Assembly (NCBI RefSeq): GCF_905475345.1
Contig: NC_066593.1
Coordinates: forward strand, 7,425,274-7,489,273
Length of the DNA: 64,000 bases
Source of the DNA: Vespula vulgaris
Taxonomy: Eukaryota > Arthropoda > Insecta > Hymenoptera > Vespidae
Reading direction: 5' to 3'
The notes under the pieces were generated by a model. It was given only the letters and a program-made list of their open reading frames with translations. It was not told the origin of the DNA and searched no databases. Below, one piece after another: positions 36,859-50,700 of this stretch; positions within the stretch are counted from its first letter, which is position 1; each line of letters begins with the position of its first letter. The translations under genes and the position numbers were made by a program.

Positions 36859-39110
36859 GTAGGAAAACTTGTTTTGATTTGTCTTTAAAAGACAATGGAC
36901 AATCTCCTTTTTGACTAGTGGAAAATAAATAAACAGATAACATCGAGCATAACTTAAAACAGCGTTATATCTTATTCATTTTCTACTCGATGTCTATCTT
37001 TTATATCGTATTTTGCATAAATGCACGAGGGCATCTGAATATTTTATGAATATATATTGTCTTTCAAATAAACTTTCTCGATTTTCATTGTTATAAATTA
37101 TGAAAAGTAGAGAATAAAAAGAAGAACGTTATGTAAAAATCGTTTCTACGTTAAGTAAATAAATAATAATTTTACTCACCCTTTTATTACATTTAGCTTA
37201 TAATACGTAATTTTCACTTTAGATAAAAAAAAATTTTTCATTAAAAGAAAATATTAAAACTTGGAGAAATGTGTTCAATGATTCGACCATCTATTTCCCA
37301 TAAAGTATTCATTTTATTTTCCTCAAGGCGTTATAGATATCCAGGGAATAATCTCTTTTTCATATATATATCATTCTAATAAACATGAACAATAATAAAT
37401 ATAATGTATACAAGAACGTAGGAAGTTTGCGTCTAATCAAGCTGCTTGGTATAAAATAGCGCATTTATCATATTATTATGGCATCTTCGGCAACAGCTTT
37501 TAATACGAATAATGCATCTCTTCTCCTTCTTCTTTTTATATTCTTTTCTTTACCTTCGTTTGATTTCAAAAAGTCCTGACCACTCGCACGCCTTTCCTTC
37601 CTTTTGAACTTCAACGTAAATATCCAATATTTTCCATTTGGGAAAAAACGCTACATCGTCGAAGCCATCGAACTTTCCACTCGAAATCTATCGAGAAACC
37701 AATTTCATTCGACCCGAAAATTCTTTTGAGTTCTCTCTGTTGTTTCTTTAATATTTTATGAAAATTTCGATGATCAGACGACGAGCCTCACAAAATTGTC
37801 TCGTCATTTTTACAAATCGCACGATCCTATGCTTCTTTTTTTTTTATTTTTTGTCATTGTCCACCTACAAATCTTTTCCCTTTTCAATTTTTTAAAATTA
37901 TACATCGAAATTATAAAATTCATTAATGATTTAAATACGAACCTATGAGGATATAAGCAACTTTTTAAACGAACAAAACGAGTCAATTTTACGTACGCAC
38001 GTAAATAATTACGAACACAATGCAATTGACTCATTTTGCCTCTGAACTTCCTTCGAAAAATAATGATTTAATGGGATAAATATCTTCGTGGTCGCTGCAC
38101 CAATTGTGTTGTACTACAAATCGTGTGAAAATTACAAGATTTATTATCTCGTTGTGGTATTAATAGGTATGTAATATCGAAAAAACATGATTGCGCGATT
38201 CAATATCGAAAAACAATATATTGCTACTGTGTATGGTATTTTAAATATTAACTGTGACTACTTAAATTGTCAACTTGATAATTTTACTTATTGCTATATT
38301 GTATACTGTTTGCATTATTGCCAAAAATATCTGTGTCGAGTCTCGAGATTGTTCGTATATGTACTTTTTAAGATGAAATATAAAAAAGAAACAAGAAAAA
38401 AGAAAAAGATAGTAAAATTTGTGAAATGACAATATATATAAATATATATATATATAGGTATCGATTCCCCGAGAAAAATATTTCTCATTCTAAGCGTTTA
38501 TCCAATTCTCATTTTCCATCCTTTCGCCTCTTCGTCTAATTCGTAATTAAATTATACGTACATTCCCGAAGTCGTTCGATGGTAAATCGCGAATAACATC
38601 TCACATAAAAAGAAAGTATAATATTAAATCGTAAGTTTACAGGAAGTCGAAGAACCTTCGCCTTAACACGAATAACTATTATACGCTTTTTGAAAGACAA
38701 TGATTTCTCATAAAGAATCTATGAACGAATAAAATACTTCCAATCTATTCTTTTATTCCTACAAGTACATACTAACGCGTTCTATACGAATTGAATGCTA
38801 GGCTCTTTCGTCATTCTGTATACATACATACATATATCGCTGTTCTGGACGCAGAACTGGACAAGAAAAGAAAAAAAAGAAAAAAAGAACGACGAGCGTG
38901 ATTAAAAATAAGAAAAAGAAAGAAAAGAAAAAGAAATCATATAATACATCTAGACCAACGATCCAATCTAGAAACTCATAGAAACAATGATGCTGAAAAT
39001 ACCACTTCCAAAGAAGATACGAACTTACGATCGAACAATCGTCCCATTTTCTCTCGTTCCTTCGCGACCTTTTCTTTGCACAAAGTCGCGCGTTTATCAA
39101 GATATAAATT

Positions 39111-39134
39111 TCTCTCTCTCTCTCTCTCTCTCCC
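39111..39134. repeat. (CT)n tract
   Basis: Last clear CT array before a roughly 15-kb interval without such arrays. Confidence 0.88.
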
Positions 39135-40386
39135 TCTTTCTTTCTTTCTTTTTTCTACTTTATATTACAACGCTCTTTCTCTCCATTCCTCTTTTATTAT
39201 TATACAACACACACACATGAGTTTCGTGTGAGTGGTATATCAAGAATACATAATCTTTTCTTTACATCCATTCTCATTACCTCGGCCTTGACGCTTTTCT
39301 CTTTTATCCCTTCTTCCTTTATTTCCTCGTTTTACGAATTTAATCTTTCAAGAAAAATATAAGATGTGTAATATTAGCTAGAAGAAAAATACGTCGTCTA
39401 TTTTATTAAGATACGTCCATTAAAAAAATTCGAAATATTATGATATTGACAAATGATGAAAATACGATAAACCAATATTTATCTTGGAAATAGTCTTGCT
39501 ATTTCGATTAGAATATTTAACGTTTAATTTAAAAACTACTAATGTATTATACATGAGTGATACATATCTACATCGACGATCATTAATCTAAATCAAAATG
39601 TTTCCTGCGATGGAAAGAGTTCATTTTACCAATTTACGAATAATTTCGAACTACATTTTCTTTACAAGATCGACGAACTGTTAGATTTATGACAAGATAG
39701 AGAAAGACAAAGAGAAGTTGAAAAAGTTTGACAGTAAGAGAAAAAGAGAAAAAATCGCTTTAAATGATTGCGAATCTTTTGCACGACGTTAGCGGTCGTT
39801 GAAATATTTGAGAGAGAGAGAAAGAAAAAGAAAAAGAAAGACGTAATACTTAATAGAGAATAATTAGATTAAGATTTAGATATTATACCAGTCCGAATTA
39901 TATTCTTGCTAGCTACTGCTCATTAAATAAAGAAGTGGCTAGTTTTTTTATATTTATCGTATGTACGTGAAAGTATTTACAAATTCTTACGTGACTCTTA
40001 AAAGAGAAAAATATCACTAATCTGTACAATTTTATTATACTCTCGGATATGCAACCCGTTTTTTTTTCTGTATTTTCAATGGTCGCAGTAGCGAGAATAA
40101 TGATAATTCGGACGGCATAAGACAAATGGAAACTGTAACCACCAGATATCGTCAAAATCGAGGGCGATATTTTGTCCTGTTAATAAGGATAAATTACAAT
40201 CGTTACGCGACGATTTAAATACTGCTATAGATTAAAGTTATGATATATTACTAATATATCCGCACGTTACTCGCTAAATATCACTATCGGAACATTATCT
40301 CGCTTGGACAAGAAAGTACGCGTCTCTGACGAGCATCAGTTCCCACGACGTTTCTTTCACGCTCATGGAACGATATTATTTTTTCT

Positions 40387-40448
40387 AATGCTAATAATAT
40401 TAATAATAATATAATAATATAATAATAATAATAATAATGGTAGTAGTC

Positions 40449-40480
<32 letters not shown>
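40387..40480. repeat. (AAT)n array
   Basis: AAT/ATA triplets interrupted by a GGTAGTAGTC segment. Confidence 0.92.
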
Positions 40481-43400
40481 CATTGTAAGAATAATACAAA
40501 AATTCTAAATCACTTGAAGCCGCTAACGTAGTGCTACGAACATCATAGCACAACAATATTTCGCTTCGAAAAGAACACCGATACACCATTATTCTACATG
40601 CACTTGTACTCCTTAATCTTGTTTTATTTATTTCTTTTTTGTTTCCTTTTACCTTATCTCTATATCCCGGCGAAGATGATCGAACGTCCGAACGACGTGT
40701 GAATTTATTCGTTTTCTTACGTTCGGAGGATCGATCATCTCTTGTCGAACATCTTTTTTCTCTTTCAAAATCAAAATCATATCTTACACACATGCACACA
40801 GTTGTCTTCTTATTGCACATACAATGATATTTTGGAGTTTATAGCGTATCTATATTTATTTATAACAAGTATATCGTTCGGTGATGAATATTTTCCCTAC
40901 GTTTTTGAAATTCATATAGAAAATTTCTCGTAGAATTGCGAAAGCTGAAAAAAAAATAAAAGAAAATACGTGCTACATCGCGACATATATATGCAGATAT
41001 TCGATTAAGATCGGGACTGAATTAATGGCTCTTTCGATATTCATACGATAGTCGAGATTTATTTTCTTTTTCTCGATTCTATTTTTCGAAAATCGATTCG
41101 AACCGTTGATCACACTCTGAAGCTGCCATGGCGATTAATAATGTTATTAACAATCAAACGAGTCACTCTATTAACGATCTCATCCCAAATGATTAACGTA
41201 ACATCTCGAGGCGATGTACAAGCAATCGAAAATGATACGTACCATTTCATTTATCGTAACATTTAAAGTTCATTTTAAACATTGCCTCGAGGTGTTTGTT
41301 AGAAAACCCTTTGAAAGAGCATTGAGTCGTACTAGTAATGCGTTCACAAGATATTGCACTTGTGCTTTGCCATCGGAATCAGTTCCCGCAAGTTTGAGGA
41401 TCGATATGTGCGAGTCGACGCGAAAGAATCTGCCTGCTTCTCCATTTTAACATATCGCCGAAATTTTATTGGAAAATAAAACATATATCGAACTCTTCGA
41501 AGACGGATATTTTTCAAACTTTTCTTTCAAGTAATTCTTGTTTAAGATATTAGAAGATCAGTTTGACTACCTAAAACTTTTTTTAAAAGGAGAAAACTAA
41601 GCGTAAAAGAATATAAAAGTTATTTCTTTTTTCTTTTTTTTTCTTTTTTTTTTGAAACGAATAACAAAAATAGATGGAAAATGTAAGCACGATTTACTGA
41701 GATAGAATGTTTTTAACTTCTAAAATCAAAACTATACCTGTCATTTACTATTTCAACATTTATCTCGAATAGTTGATAAGATTTTGTATAGTAATGAAAG
41801 GGTAATGTTAGAACGGTCTTAATTAAAATGGAAATATAGTTCGCTTGGATTTCAATCGGCTTTCGCGAAGATTCACGTAGTTTTTGTGATACATTTTGCA
41901 AACAGACCGGCGTGCTATTAATTTATCTCCTAACGAGATGTAATTCATAACTTCTCCTCGGATGTCATTCAACTTGAATCACGAGACTTAGTCATTAAGT
42001 TGGAAGAGCACAAGAGAGATGCGAGACACGGAACTCTCTTATAAATTGATGATATTTTATGTAAACGTTACGTTTAATGACACCTTATGTAGTAGGCGAT
42101 AAATTATGTCGACAAGCTCTTCGTAATGAGCAAAATCTATTTCGTTTCTGCTAAGTTAAATTACATTTTCTAAAAATTGAAATAGTCGTCTTAGTAGAAG
42201 CATGACAGATTTACAAACGGTCACATTATCGACACATAGCGATAATCAATGTCGTTATAAGCTTACGATAAAAATTATATTAAAGCTCACATCTTTAAGG
42301 AGAGATAAATTTTGTTATAATTTTGTTATAGACAATTACACGATCTCTATCGCGCGCGCACGTATATACGCTCGTCCACGTTCATATTACATATTTATAT
42401 TATTTCTTTATATATTACTATTATTATTCACATTATCATCGTTACGGGAGATTGAGTCACGGTGGCGCAGCATGGAAAATTGCTTAAAATTCATTATTAT
42501 GCGAAGATACGATATATTCTAGAAGAATCTTAGCAATTTTATTTTGTTGATAGCGATCAGCCAACTAGAGATAAAGAGATAAAGAGAAATATAGATGTAT
42601 AGATATATATATATATGTGTGTATATATAGAGAGAGAGAAAGTCAAATGTTAAATGTCTTTATGAAAAATCACAGCGGCCACGTAACACCGCTTTATAAA
42701 ATTGTTTCGAGGTAAATCCGTGACGAACGAGTTACCCCTTTGGGCTTTCGTTTGGTCCGAGAAAAATTTCACTTTGTGCGACTGATAATTCATTATGTGT
42801 CCCAGGAATCCACTGTGATCGCCGTAATAAGATCAAGATGATTCATAACGAGAGTCTAATTTACGAGTAAAAATCTCGACATTTGTTTATCTGTTTCCTC
42901 ATGAAATATTTGATATATCTATTCGGACAATTGTCCATCTAAAAAATATTGTATTAAAAATTTCATAGTACTATCAATGGTAGATAGAAACCTATATAAC
43001 ATACGATAAATATTATTACAAAAAAATGTGCCTAAAGAGCATACAAATATTACGGAATTCAGCGGCGAAATTATGGAAAATTTGTAATAAAGTAAATGTA
43101 AGATTTCCATTGGTCATTGAATCACACAATAATACTGATTTAATACATTTAATTATTGTGTAAATTACTCTTCTTTCACAAGCTGTCGATTAACTAGGCC
43201 ATAAATTTAATTATCTTTCGAAGAACATTAAATGAAATACATAATGGCAGTCAATGTTAGCAACTTTGATAAGATATCCGATTATTCCGTAATAATTGTT
43301 AACAATATAATCTCCCGTATAATGTAATGTTTTTCCTGGCATGGTCGAAACACAGTGGTGTAAAGTTGGCACTTCTCGCATTAGCGAATGTCATATATGT

Positions 43401-43588
43401 AATAAAGGGAAAGAAAGAAAATCTGACCGATTTTCATGTAATGATGATCATATAAAGATTTTCATGTAATACGAACGAGTCTTTAGGAACGGTCAGAAAA
43501 CTACGATATTATTCTTTTTTCTAATTCATCTATGAATCTTTCGTAAAATCTTTTATGTATAATTATCGACACACCGAAGGAGCATGCT

Positions 43589-43728
43589 TCATCATCTTCA
43601 TCATCTTCATCATCATCGTTATCATCACCATCATCATCATCATTATCATTATCATCATTATCATTATCATCATCGTCGTCATCATTATCATCATCATCAT
43701 TGTCATCATCATCATCATCATCATCATT

Positions 43729-43790
<62 letters not shown>

Positions 43791-43825
43791 TATCATCATC
43801 ATTATTATTATCATTGTCATCTTCG
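43589..43825. repeat. (ATC)n trinucleotide array, about 235 bp
   Basis: ATC triplets with scattered ATT, GTC and ACC variants and strict triplet register. This is the largest simple repeat in the window. It reads as Ile, Ser, His, Met or Asp runs depending on frame and strand. Confidence 0.96.
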
Positions 43826-45228
43826 TTTTTTCTACAATAGCACTACGAATTCTACAAATAGCTGCTACGCGGATACATCAGCGTTTTGAGAGAGAATATT
43901 TAATAATGTATATTACATAATACATCCTCTATTTTGCAAAAAAGGAAAGAAGCCACCGCGCGATCATCTCGACTTCAAAATTTCCTTCTCTTCTTTCTCT
44001 TTCTTTTTTCTTTTTTTTTCTTTTTTTCTTTTTTTATGCCACCTTTCTTTCTCACATTTCCTATTACTTTTAACCGGCATGAGTAAATCTTACGTTTTAA
44101 TTCCTATTACGTACTAATTATTACGGAATAATTACCTACATTTGTAAACACGATAAATACAAAGTATGTGCGTACAGCCATGAGATGCTTCTGGTGTATC
44201 ATTTTTGGCAGTTTAAAATTTCCCTCGCTCTTTATTTTTCCTTATCCTTCTTCCTTTTTGTTTATTTTCTATCTTTTATTTTTTTTCCATTTTTTTCCAT
44301 TTTTCTTTTTGATGGGGTAATAGTGATGGTGGTAGAGGGAGAAGGGGAATTAACATCAATGACTTCGACGCAGATTCGGTACTCCTCTTCTACCAAAACA
44401 CGTTTTCCGTCCTCTTCGCTTGCGATATGATATATTTGTATATCTTCATATTAATACACGTATGTGTATATATTTGTATGTCTCTGTGTGTGTACGCGTA
44501 TTTTTGTTTATGTATTCGTGTCGTGTGTGCGTGCGAATATGTGTGTACCTACTGCGAAGATGAAAAACGTTTGAGCGTAATTCTCACCGAGGTTCGAGCC
44601 GATATAAAAACAAAACCAAAAAACAAAAAAAAACCTATCCTTTTTGAAAGGCTCTTCTTTCGGATATTTTCGAACAAAATCGTTTTCCATCGTCGGATTA
44701 GAAACGCACGTGTGAATATGTGCTTCTTTGGTTTTTACAAAAGAATGGAAAAGAAACGTGAAAAGCTACCATAGGTTCGTTGTTCGACGTTTAGTTTCCT
44801 TTTCATCTTTTTTTTTTTTATAACTCTAAACGCGTTTAAGTGTCAACTCTTTACAAATCGAAAAAGAGAAGATCCATTCGAAAATCTTCTTCGTAATATT
44901 GGAAATAATATTCTAATTAAAAAATTTGTTGAAATATAACAAAACGAATGATATTTTTCAACTAACGAATTTACATTATACTGTCACGTAATTTTCAAAT
45001 TAAATGTGATACATTTAAATAAAAATTAACTTCGTAAAGAATTTGTAAAGAGTTCCTCCTTTTCGAACCCTTGTCTATAGTCATAACTCTATCGTTTCTT
45101 GATCCTATCCCTTCTCTACATTTTTCATCGTTCTTCCACTAGAACAAATCATAATCACACTCGAGTATCACTACAGTTTCACGAATATCTATCAAATTCT
45201 TTTTAGGCTCGTTTGCGGAAAAAAAAGA

Positions 45229-45249
45229 ATATATATATATATATATATC
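45229..45249. repeat. (AT)n tract
   Basis: Short AT dinucleotide run. Confidence 0.88.
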
Positions 45250-46305
45250 CTGACAAAACGACCTGACATCAATGTCCTACGACCTATGTAATACGTTATT
45301 TCTTTGCATCGATTTTATCGTTTTTCTTTTCTAGATCTTTTCAAGACCATTTTTCTTTTACAAGAATTCTTGATCTATAGCTGCTTTCGAAAAAAAATTT
45401 TTGTTGCGATCGTATCATCTTTTTTCTACGCTCGTTCGTCAATCATCCTAACGAGTATTATATATATAATTCAATAAAAATATAGTTACGTATACATGCG
45501 TATATACAGGTATATATGTACATACACGTAACCATATCCACATCTACACACACGCACACATACATATATATGTATGTATGTATATATATAGATTGATATA
45601 TTTCTATGCTTTTTTTTTGCGCTCTCTTGCTAAAGCATCGTCTTCTAATCGCGAGGTTTTAATCGGATTAGTTAATACACAATAAATACAACTACTGTTA
45701 TCTATACGTATATATATATATATGTGTGTAATCATTATAATAATATTATGCTTAACGCGAAGTATCAAACGAGATAAGGACTCTCAGTCTTGAATAATGA
45801 AACGTCGAAAAAACAGTGGCCACTTTGAACTGGAAATTGGAGAAATTCGAAAAATCATCGAAAAATCATTAGGAAAAATGTGGTCGATCGAATGTCACGC
45901 AGCTTTCGCGTCGATCTTTTCCGATTAAAGGAAAAATATCGGTTTTTTCAGCCTCAGAATCTCAGTCATTGCTAATAATTACTGGAAGGGTTGATAAAGC
46001 GGTGCCTTTGTATGTGTTTTTGTTATGGGACTAGGGTCATGATACACTAAATCTCTCGTTTTTTTCCCCTTCCATTTTTTCAACGGGAATGTGATAGATA
46101 CATCGACTCGAACTTAAAATGATCTTTCGTTGAGATAATATGACGTATAGGTATGTTATAACTCGTGTTAGTATACATAACATACGCTCAAAATACGCGA
46201 ATAATTAATTACGAATTATCGTTAACACAATAAATCATCACCATTAACGCACACGCTTTTAGATATTACAAATTTCAACGATAGCAGTTCGCGAATGTAA
46301 ATTCT

Positions 46306-46311
46306 TTTATT
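46306..46311 (-). terminator. Possible ANKS1 polyadenylation signal
   Basis: An AATAAA hexamer on the minus strand lies about 790 bp downstream of the ANKS1 stop codon, in AT-rich sequence. No canonical AATAAA occurs in the roughly 50 bases directly after the stop, so a 3' UTR of about 0.8 kb is one possibility. Variant hexamers nearer the stop cannot be excluded. Confidence 0.3.
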
Positions 46312-47101
46312 CCGAATGAAATACTATCGTAAAAAATTATATAAGTACACGTGAAAAGATTCGTATCTTCTATCATTATCATATGATTCCGTGATCTCAT
46401 TAAAGAATGAAATATATTTATATGATCGTTATCGTCGGATTACGTGATAACGATCTGTAAAATCCTTAAAATTTGTTAGAAACTCTTCGGATATTTTCGC
46501 TTCAACTTAATCTCGATTGGTCTACGTGTGCGTCATTAAAAATCAGAGAATATCTCGCCATTGAAGGAATAATATTCGCTACTTACCTTCGCGTATTTTC
46601 GAGGCTCCATGTATGTACATAACTTTGAAGATAGTTGAAAAGTACATGATGATATCCTTCCAGAATGTACATACCTATGTTAATGTACAGAAATTAGAAA
46701 TTAAACAGGTTGATGAAACGGTATTATCACCAATAGTATCTTCGTATCGAAGTTCAATCGATGGTTCGTTCCTATCTCTGAAGAAACATCCATGTCCTTC
46801 CGATTGTCTTCTTACTGTGACTAGGTTCGAACGAAATGCAAAGCTATAATGAATTAACTTTTGATCGCAATTATTCGACATTGCTATGATCGCAATAAGG
46901 AAGACAATAAATCAAAAAAATCGCTAAACAACGCGAGAGGATGCTTGTTGAACGATTATTGAACGAATGAAAGATCGATGAATTGATAGTAGGCCCAAAA
47001 TAATGAAAGTCCGAGACCGATCGAAATGACGAACGATTATCGAATCTAAAAACACGTATACCGAATAAAAATCCGATAATGAATCGGAAGAAAAATATTG
47101 T

Positions 47102-47713
47102 TTAGAGTTCCTCGGATAGAGCTATCGGTGCACGAGAGCCAGGCTTTAAATCTTTTACACCGACGCCTATGTCGTCTACCGGTACCGGAGGAGCCAACTT
47201 AAGTTGATTGCCGTTCACCTTGATGTCGTTTACGGAGTGAGAACGGCCATGAGTTAACAGAGGCTTCGCGGTAGTCTGATTGGTACTGGTGTTCGAATTC
47301 GAGCTAGCAACCGAGTTTGAGCTGGGACTCGAAGCGGAGTTCGTACAATTGGCCGTTGTATTCGAGCCGGAACTGGAACTGGAGTTGGTTTCTTGCGAGG
47401 TGCTCACGGAATGACCGTTGGGATTAGGAATGGACTTGGATCGTGGCTTCGCTTTGAGATTCGACGTAGAATTGTGATTACTTGGAATGGTTGCAGTGAC
47501 CTCATGATCGCTCTCTCGGATGTGTTCAATAGTTGACTCGGGAGAGGATGTCTTTGCCATTATTCCACTGGATTTAGTCGAGCTCGAGAGCGAAACTAAC
47601 TGATTGGCCGATTGGGAACGCACAGCATGTCCCCCCAACTTGTCCCTCAATGCCATCTGATAAGCTACCTCGAATGCTTGGCCCAACGTTAGGATGACTT
47701 CGGTTGCTTGGTC
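47102..47713 (-). CDS. ANKS1: ANKS1 terminal exon: PTB C-terminal helix and Ser/Asn-rich tail
   Basis: The 612-bp exon (203 codons plus TAA) begins phase 0 after the acceptor CGTTTGTTTCAG. Residues 1-25 (ATEVILTLGQAFEVAYQMAL) are the PTB C-terminal helix that closes the peptide groove. The remaining tail is disordered, with a Ser/Asn/Thr-rich block at residues 102-148. It carries three RSxS motifs (residues 32-35, 91-94 and 157-160). The middle one is RSKSIP, a perfect RSxSxP 14-3-3-type consensus. The chain ends in ALSEEL. The tail is long and insect-specific in composition, but its start in the PTB fixes its identity. Confidence 0.94.
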   Translation of the reverse strand, partial: DQATEVILTLGQAFEVAYQMALRDKLGGHAVRSQSANQLVSLSSSTKSSGIMAKTSSPESTIEHIRESDHEVTATIPSNHNSTSNLKAKPRSKSIPNPNGHSVSTSQETNSSSSSGSNTTANCTNSASSPSSNSVASSNSNTSTNQTTAKPLLTHGRSHSVNDIKVNGNQLKLAPPVPVDDIGVGVKDLKPGSRAPIALSEEL

Positions 47714-50700
47714 CTGAAACAAACGCGTGACCTCTCGCTTTCACTGATGGAAACGTTATGAATGTGTTCTACAGAAGTCCGCAGTATTACGTGAAATGTA
47801 AACAAATATTTCATAATGGAAAAACCTATGTTTTCGTTTGGACTGATATACGATTGTCAAATATAAACAAAACGTGATGTCTTTTATTACAAAGTCATTA
47901 AAATTATATTATACATCTTAATGAATATGTATTTGTTTACATTCAGTACTCACTTCGGAATAAATAAGAAGTAATGTAAATTCACCTCTAGCTGTATTAT
48001 TAAAATAAAATATTTTCAAACGTGAAATTAATATTACTCGAAATATGTAATTTAAGATATTATTTTTCTCTTAAAACGTATAACGCGAAACAATCGTCAA
48101 ATTTACAAAATACCGTGAAACCATTTGCAATGTAAGTTTAGACAATCATCGTCTGGTGTTATTAAAAATTTCAAATACGAAATGAATAGTAAAGCTCGCA
48201 TTGATGTTCTTGACTAGCTTTAAGCTTTCAAGTTAGTTATGTAGAACTTATAGCCCGAGTCAGAATTTATTATACGACCTGGAAACTTTAAAAAGCAGTA
48301 TCAAAGATGTACATGTACTCATACCGAGAGACGAAGGTATTTTAAAGTTGCAAAACGTGAGGAACAAGCGTGAAGTTTCATTCATAGAGTTCCAAAGCTT
48401 CGAGACTGCTCAAAAGTTTTGACCAAAGATCAAAGTATCAAACGTTACGAGTAGGTTTTACCGCGCATAAGCCGTAACTTTGTTTCCAAACGACTACGAT
48501 CGATAAGACTATTCCGTGATATAAAAACAGCATCCATTGAACGAGTAAATCGATTAAAAGATCGTTTTACAATTAGATCGTGATCAATCTTGATTTCATT
48601 TTTTCCTGTACGAGTTTCAAATGTCGAAACAAAACAAAAACTGAAAGTAAAATGATGCAATATAAATTTACCATAGTTGGCACGCAAAATACGTGACAGA
48701 AATGTGTGCGACTCGCATGATCCTTGGTGATGTAGGCAAAATGTGTGAGATCGTCGGCATCCTGACAAGCACAGTGAATGTTGCGTATCTCATGTTCGCA
48801 GATTGGCTCCTATTTAATTGAAGAATTTGGAAAAACAGTGATGTAGAAAGCGAGCGACCATACTCGTTTTAAATTCCAAGATTCTTAATCTTTTAACCAT
48901 GACCCATTTTTCGTCTAGCTATCACATATTTTAAACATATGTTGATATCAATTATCTATTTTTCTTTAACAATAAAACAAGAGATAACTTAAATTACGAG
49001 TCGAGTTTGCTTCGGCTTTTAACTTAGTCTTGGAGTAAAGATCAAGAACTCTTGATACTCAACGAGATTAATAATCTTACGTTGGTCAATGTATTCAAAA
49101 ATCGTACGCCCCGATAAGAGATGGCAAGAGTTATATCAGGCGTGACTCTGGTATCACGACAAGTCTTCTTGAGTTTTTGAATAGATTTCTTGGTCGATTC
49201 GGTACCTCTTAATTCTTTCACGACAGTGGAGCCCAGGTACTGTGTAATTTCAAAAATAATGCAGAGGTACCATCTTTTGTTCAAAAACAATTAAATGAAT
49301 AAGAGAAATGAATAAAAAAAACTAGACGATCGGACTTACGTTGGCAACGTAGGTGACGCAGCCAGTGACTAGAGCCTTGGGTTGATGCCTCCATTGCGTC
49401 TTTAAGGTAGACGGTACGCCAAATAATAATTCCGAAGGTGCTCTGATCTCGAGCTGTTCAGGAGCAGTGATCGCACCGTTGTGCGAACTGGGTCGTTGGG
49501 GTGGCTGTGGAGCTGGTCTGTTTTTGCGATGCCTCAGTGTACCAGTATTCGTCGAATTTGTTACGGTTACCGAGACACTCCCGTTACTCTCCCCTGTTGT
49601 TTCCGGCAATTTCTCTCGTATTTCCTCCTTCAGCTGTTGTATATTCGTTTTCTACAGAGACCAACAACGACGAAACTATCGTCATTCATATGTCCCGCTT
49701 ATTCGAAAGATCGAAACTATCGCTGAGATGCTTCTTTCTCACGGTATTTTCGTAAATAAGATCAAGATACGTTATAAAGTTCGTACGATGTGATCTTAAA
49801 CGATTTTTCCTTTTTTCATTTATCGTTAGAAAAAATATATATACCGAAGATCAAGAAAAAAAATCGTATTTTCATTTACCGATAACGTCGTGCTACGTGA
49901 GGTTATCACTCGGAAAGAAGAAAAGAAAAAATAAGTGCGTGAACGCGAGAAATGATCGAAGGACGAGTACCGTCTGACAATGCGTTTCTGCGTACACTCG
50001 ATGAGATTTTATTGGATCGCACCTTAATGTAAATATCGTGGCTAATTGGAGAGGTCGTATCGTAAAGCTTTCGCATATAATGCGTGAACTTGCGCGCGCA
50101 CTCGCGAGGATACGAGGATACGTATCGAAGAGCAACCTTTCAGCCTGATCATTCGTGCGATACCTAATGCTTTTTGTTCGGAATTCTCGAGCGTATCAGA
50201 CAATGCCAGATAGTACCCCTAATGCACTAGTATGGACCAGTCACCATCCACGAAGCCCTTCGCTTCGCGCTCTCTTAATTAGCTCATTAAATTCCGCTAA
50301 TATCCCTTCGTCGATGCGACTCGTCGATCGACGCGTCAACTTGCCGATCTTCTTCTTGACTTTCCCTTACCATGTGATAATCCTGACAAATTGGTCTCTT
50401 ACGCTTTTCCGCTTGACGATCGACAAGCGTCAATCGAATTCGAAACTACCTACGTTCCGTTGATACCGTCGTTCAACGAACCGATCGACCGATTCTCCCT
50501 TTCTCTCTTTCTATTTCTCTTTCCCGATTCCACGGTTCGAGTTCTCTTTTAATCACACTTCCGAATTGTATACCATACGAGGAATCATCCTGCGTCACAT
50601 CCGTCGGACAATAGATTTTGTTATACAACAGTAAAGATCGTTTGTTTCGAAAAACCGATCTTTCGTATTTACAATTACTCAACCGTGTAGAGTTCCCCTC

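Larger units (their letters stand above)
36860..43580. other. AT-rich non-genic stretch
   Basis: No recognisable gene. It holds only short microsatellites and the AAT array. Short Phe/Ser or Lys-rich frames have no coding character. Confidence 0.6.
43830..47101. other. AT-rich stretch including probable ANKS1 3' UTR
   Basis: AT-rich with small AT/GT arrays. The last 0.8 kb before the ANKS1 stop is presumably 3' UTR on the minus strand. No other gene is seen. Confidence 0.55.

Noticed and set aside
42455..42480. A-box-like TGGCGCAGCATGG
   Set aside because: No B box or cloverleaf follows within 80 bases.
43555..43920. Poly-Ile, poly-Met and poly-His frames
   Set aside because: These are translations of the ATC array in different frames, not proteins.
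44588..44606. GGTTCGAGCC resembling a tRNA T-loop
   Set aside because: The flanks cannot form the T stem or acceptor stem.
48445..48768. A 107-codon minus-strand frame over the PTB exon
   Set aside because: It is the wrong frame; the correct frame encodes conserved PTB residues with proper splice sites.
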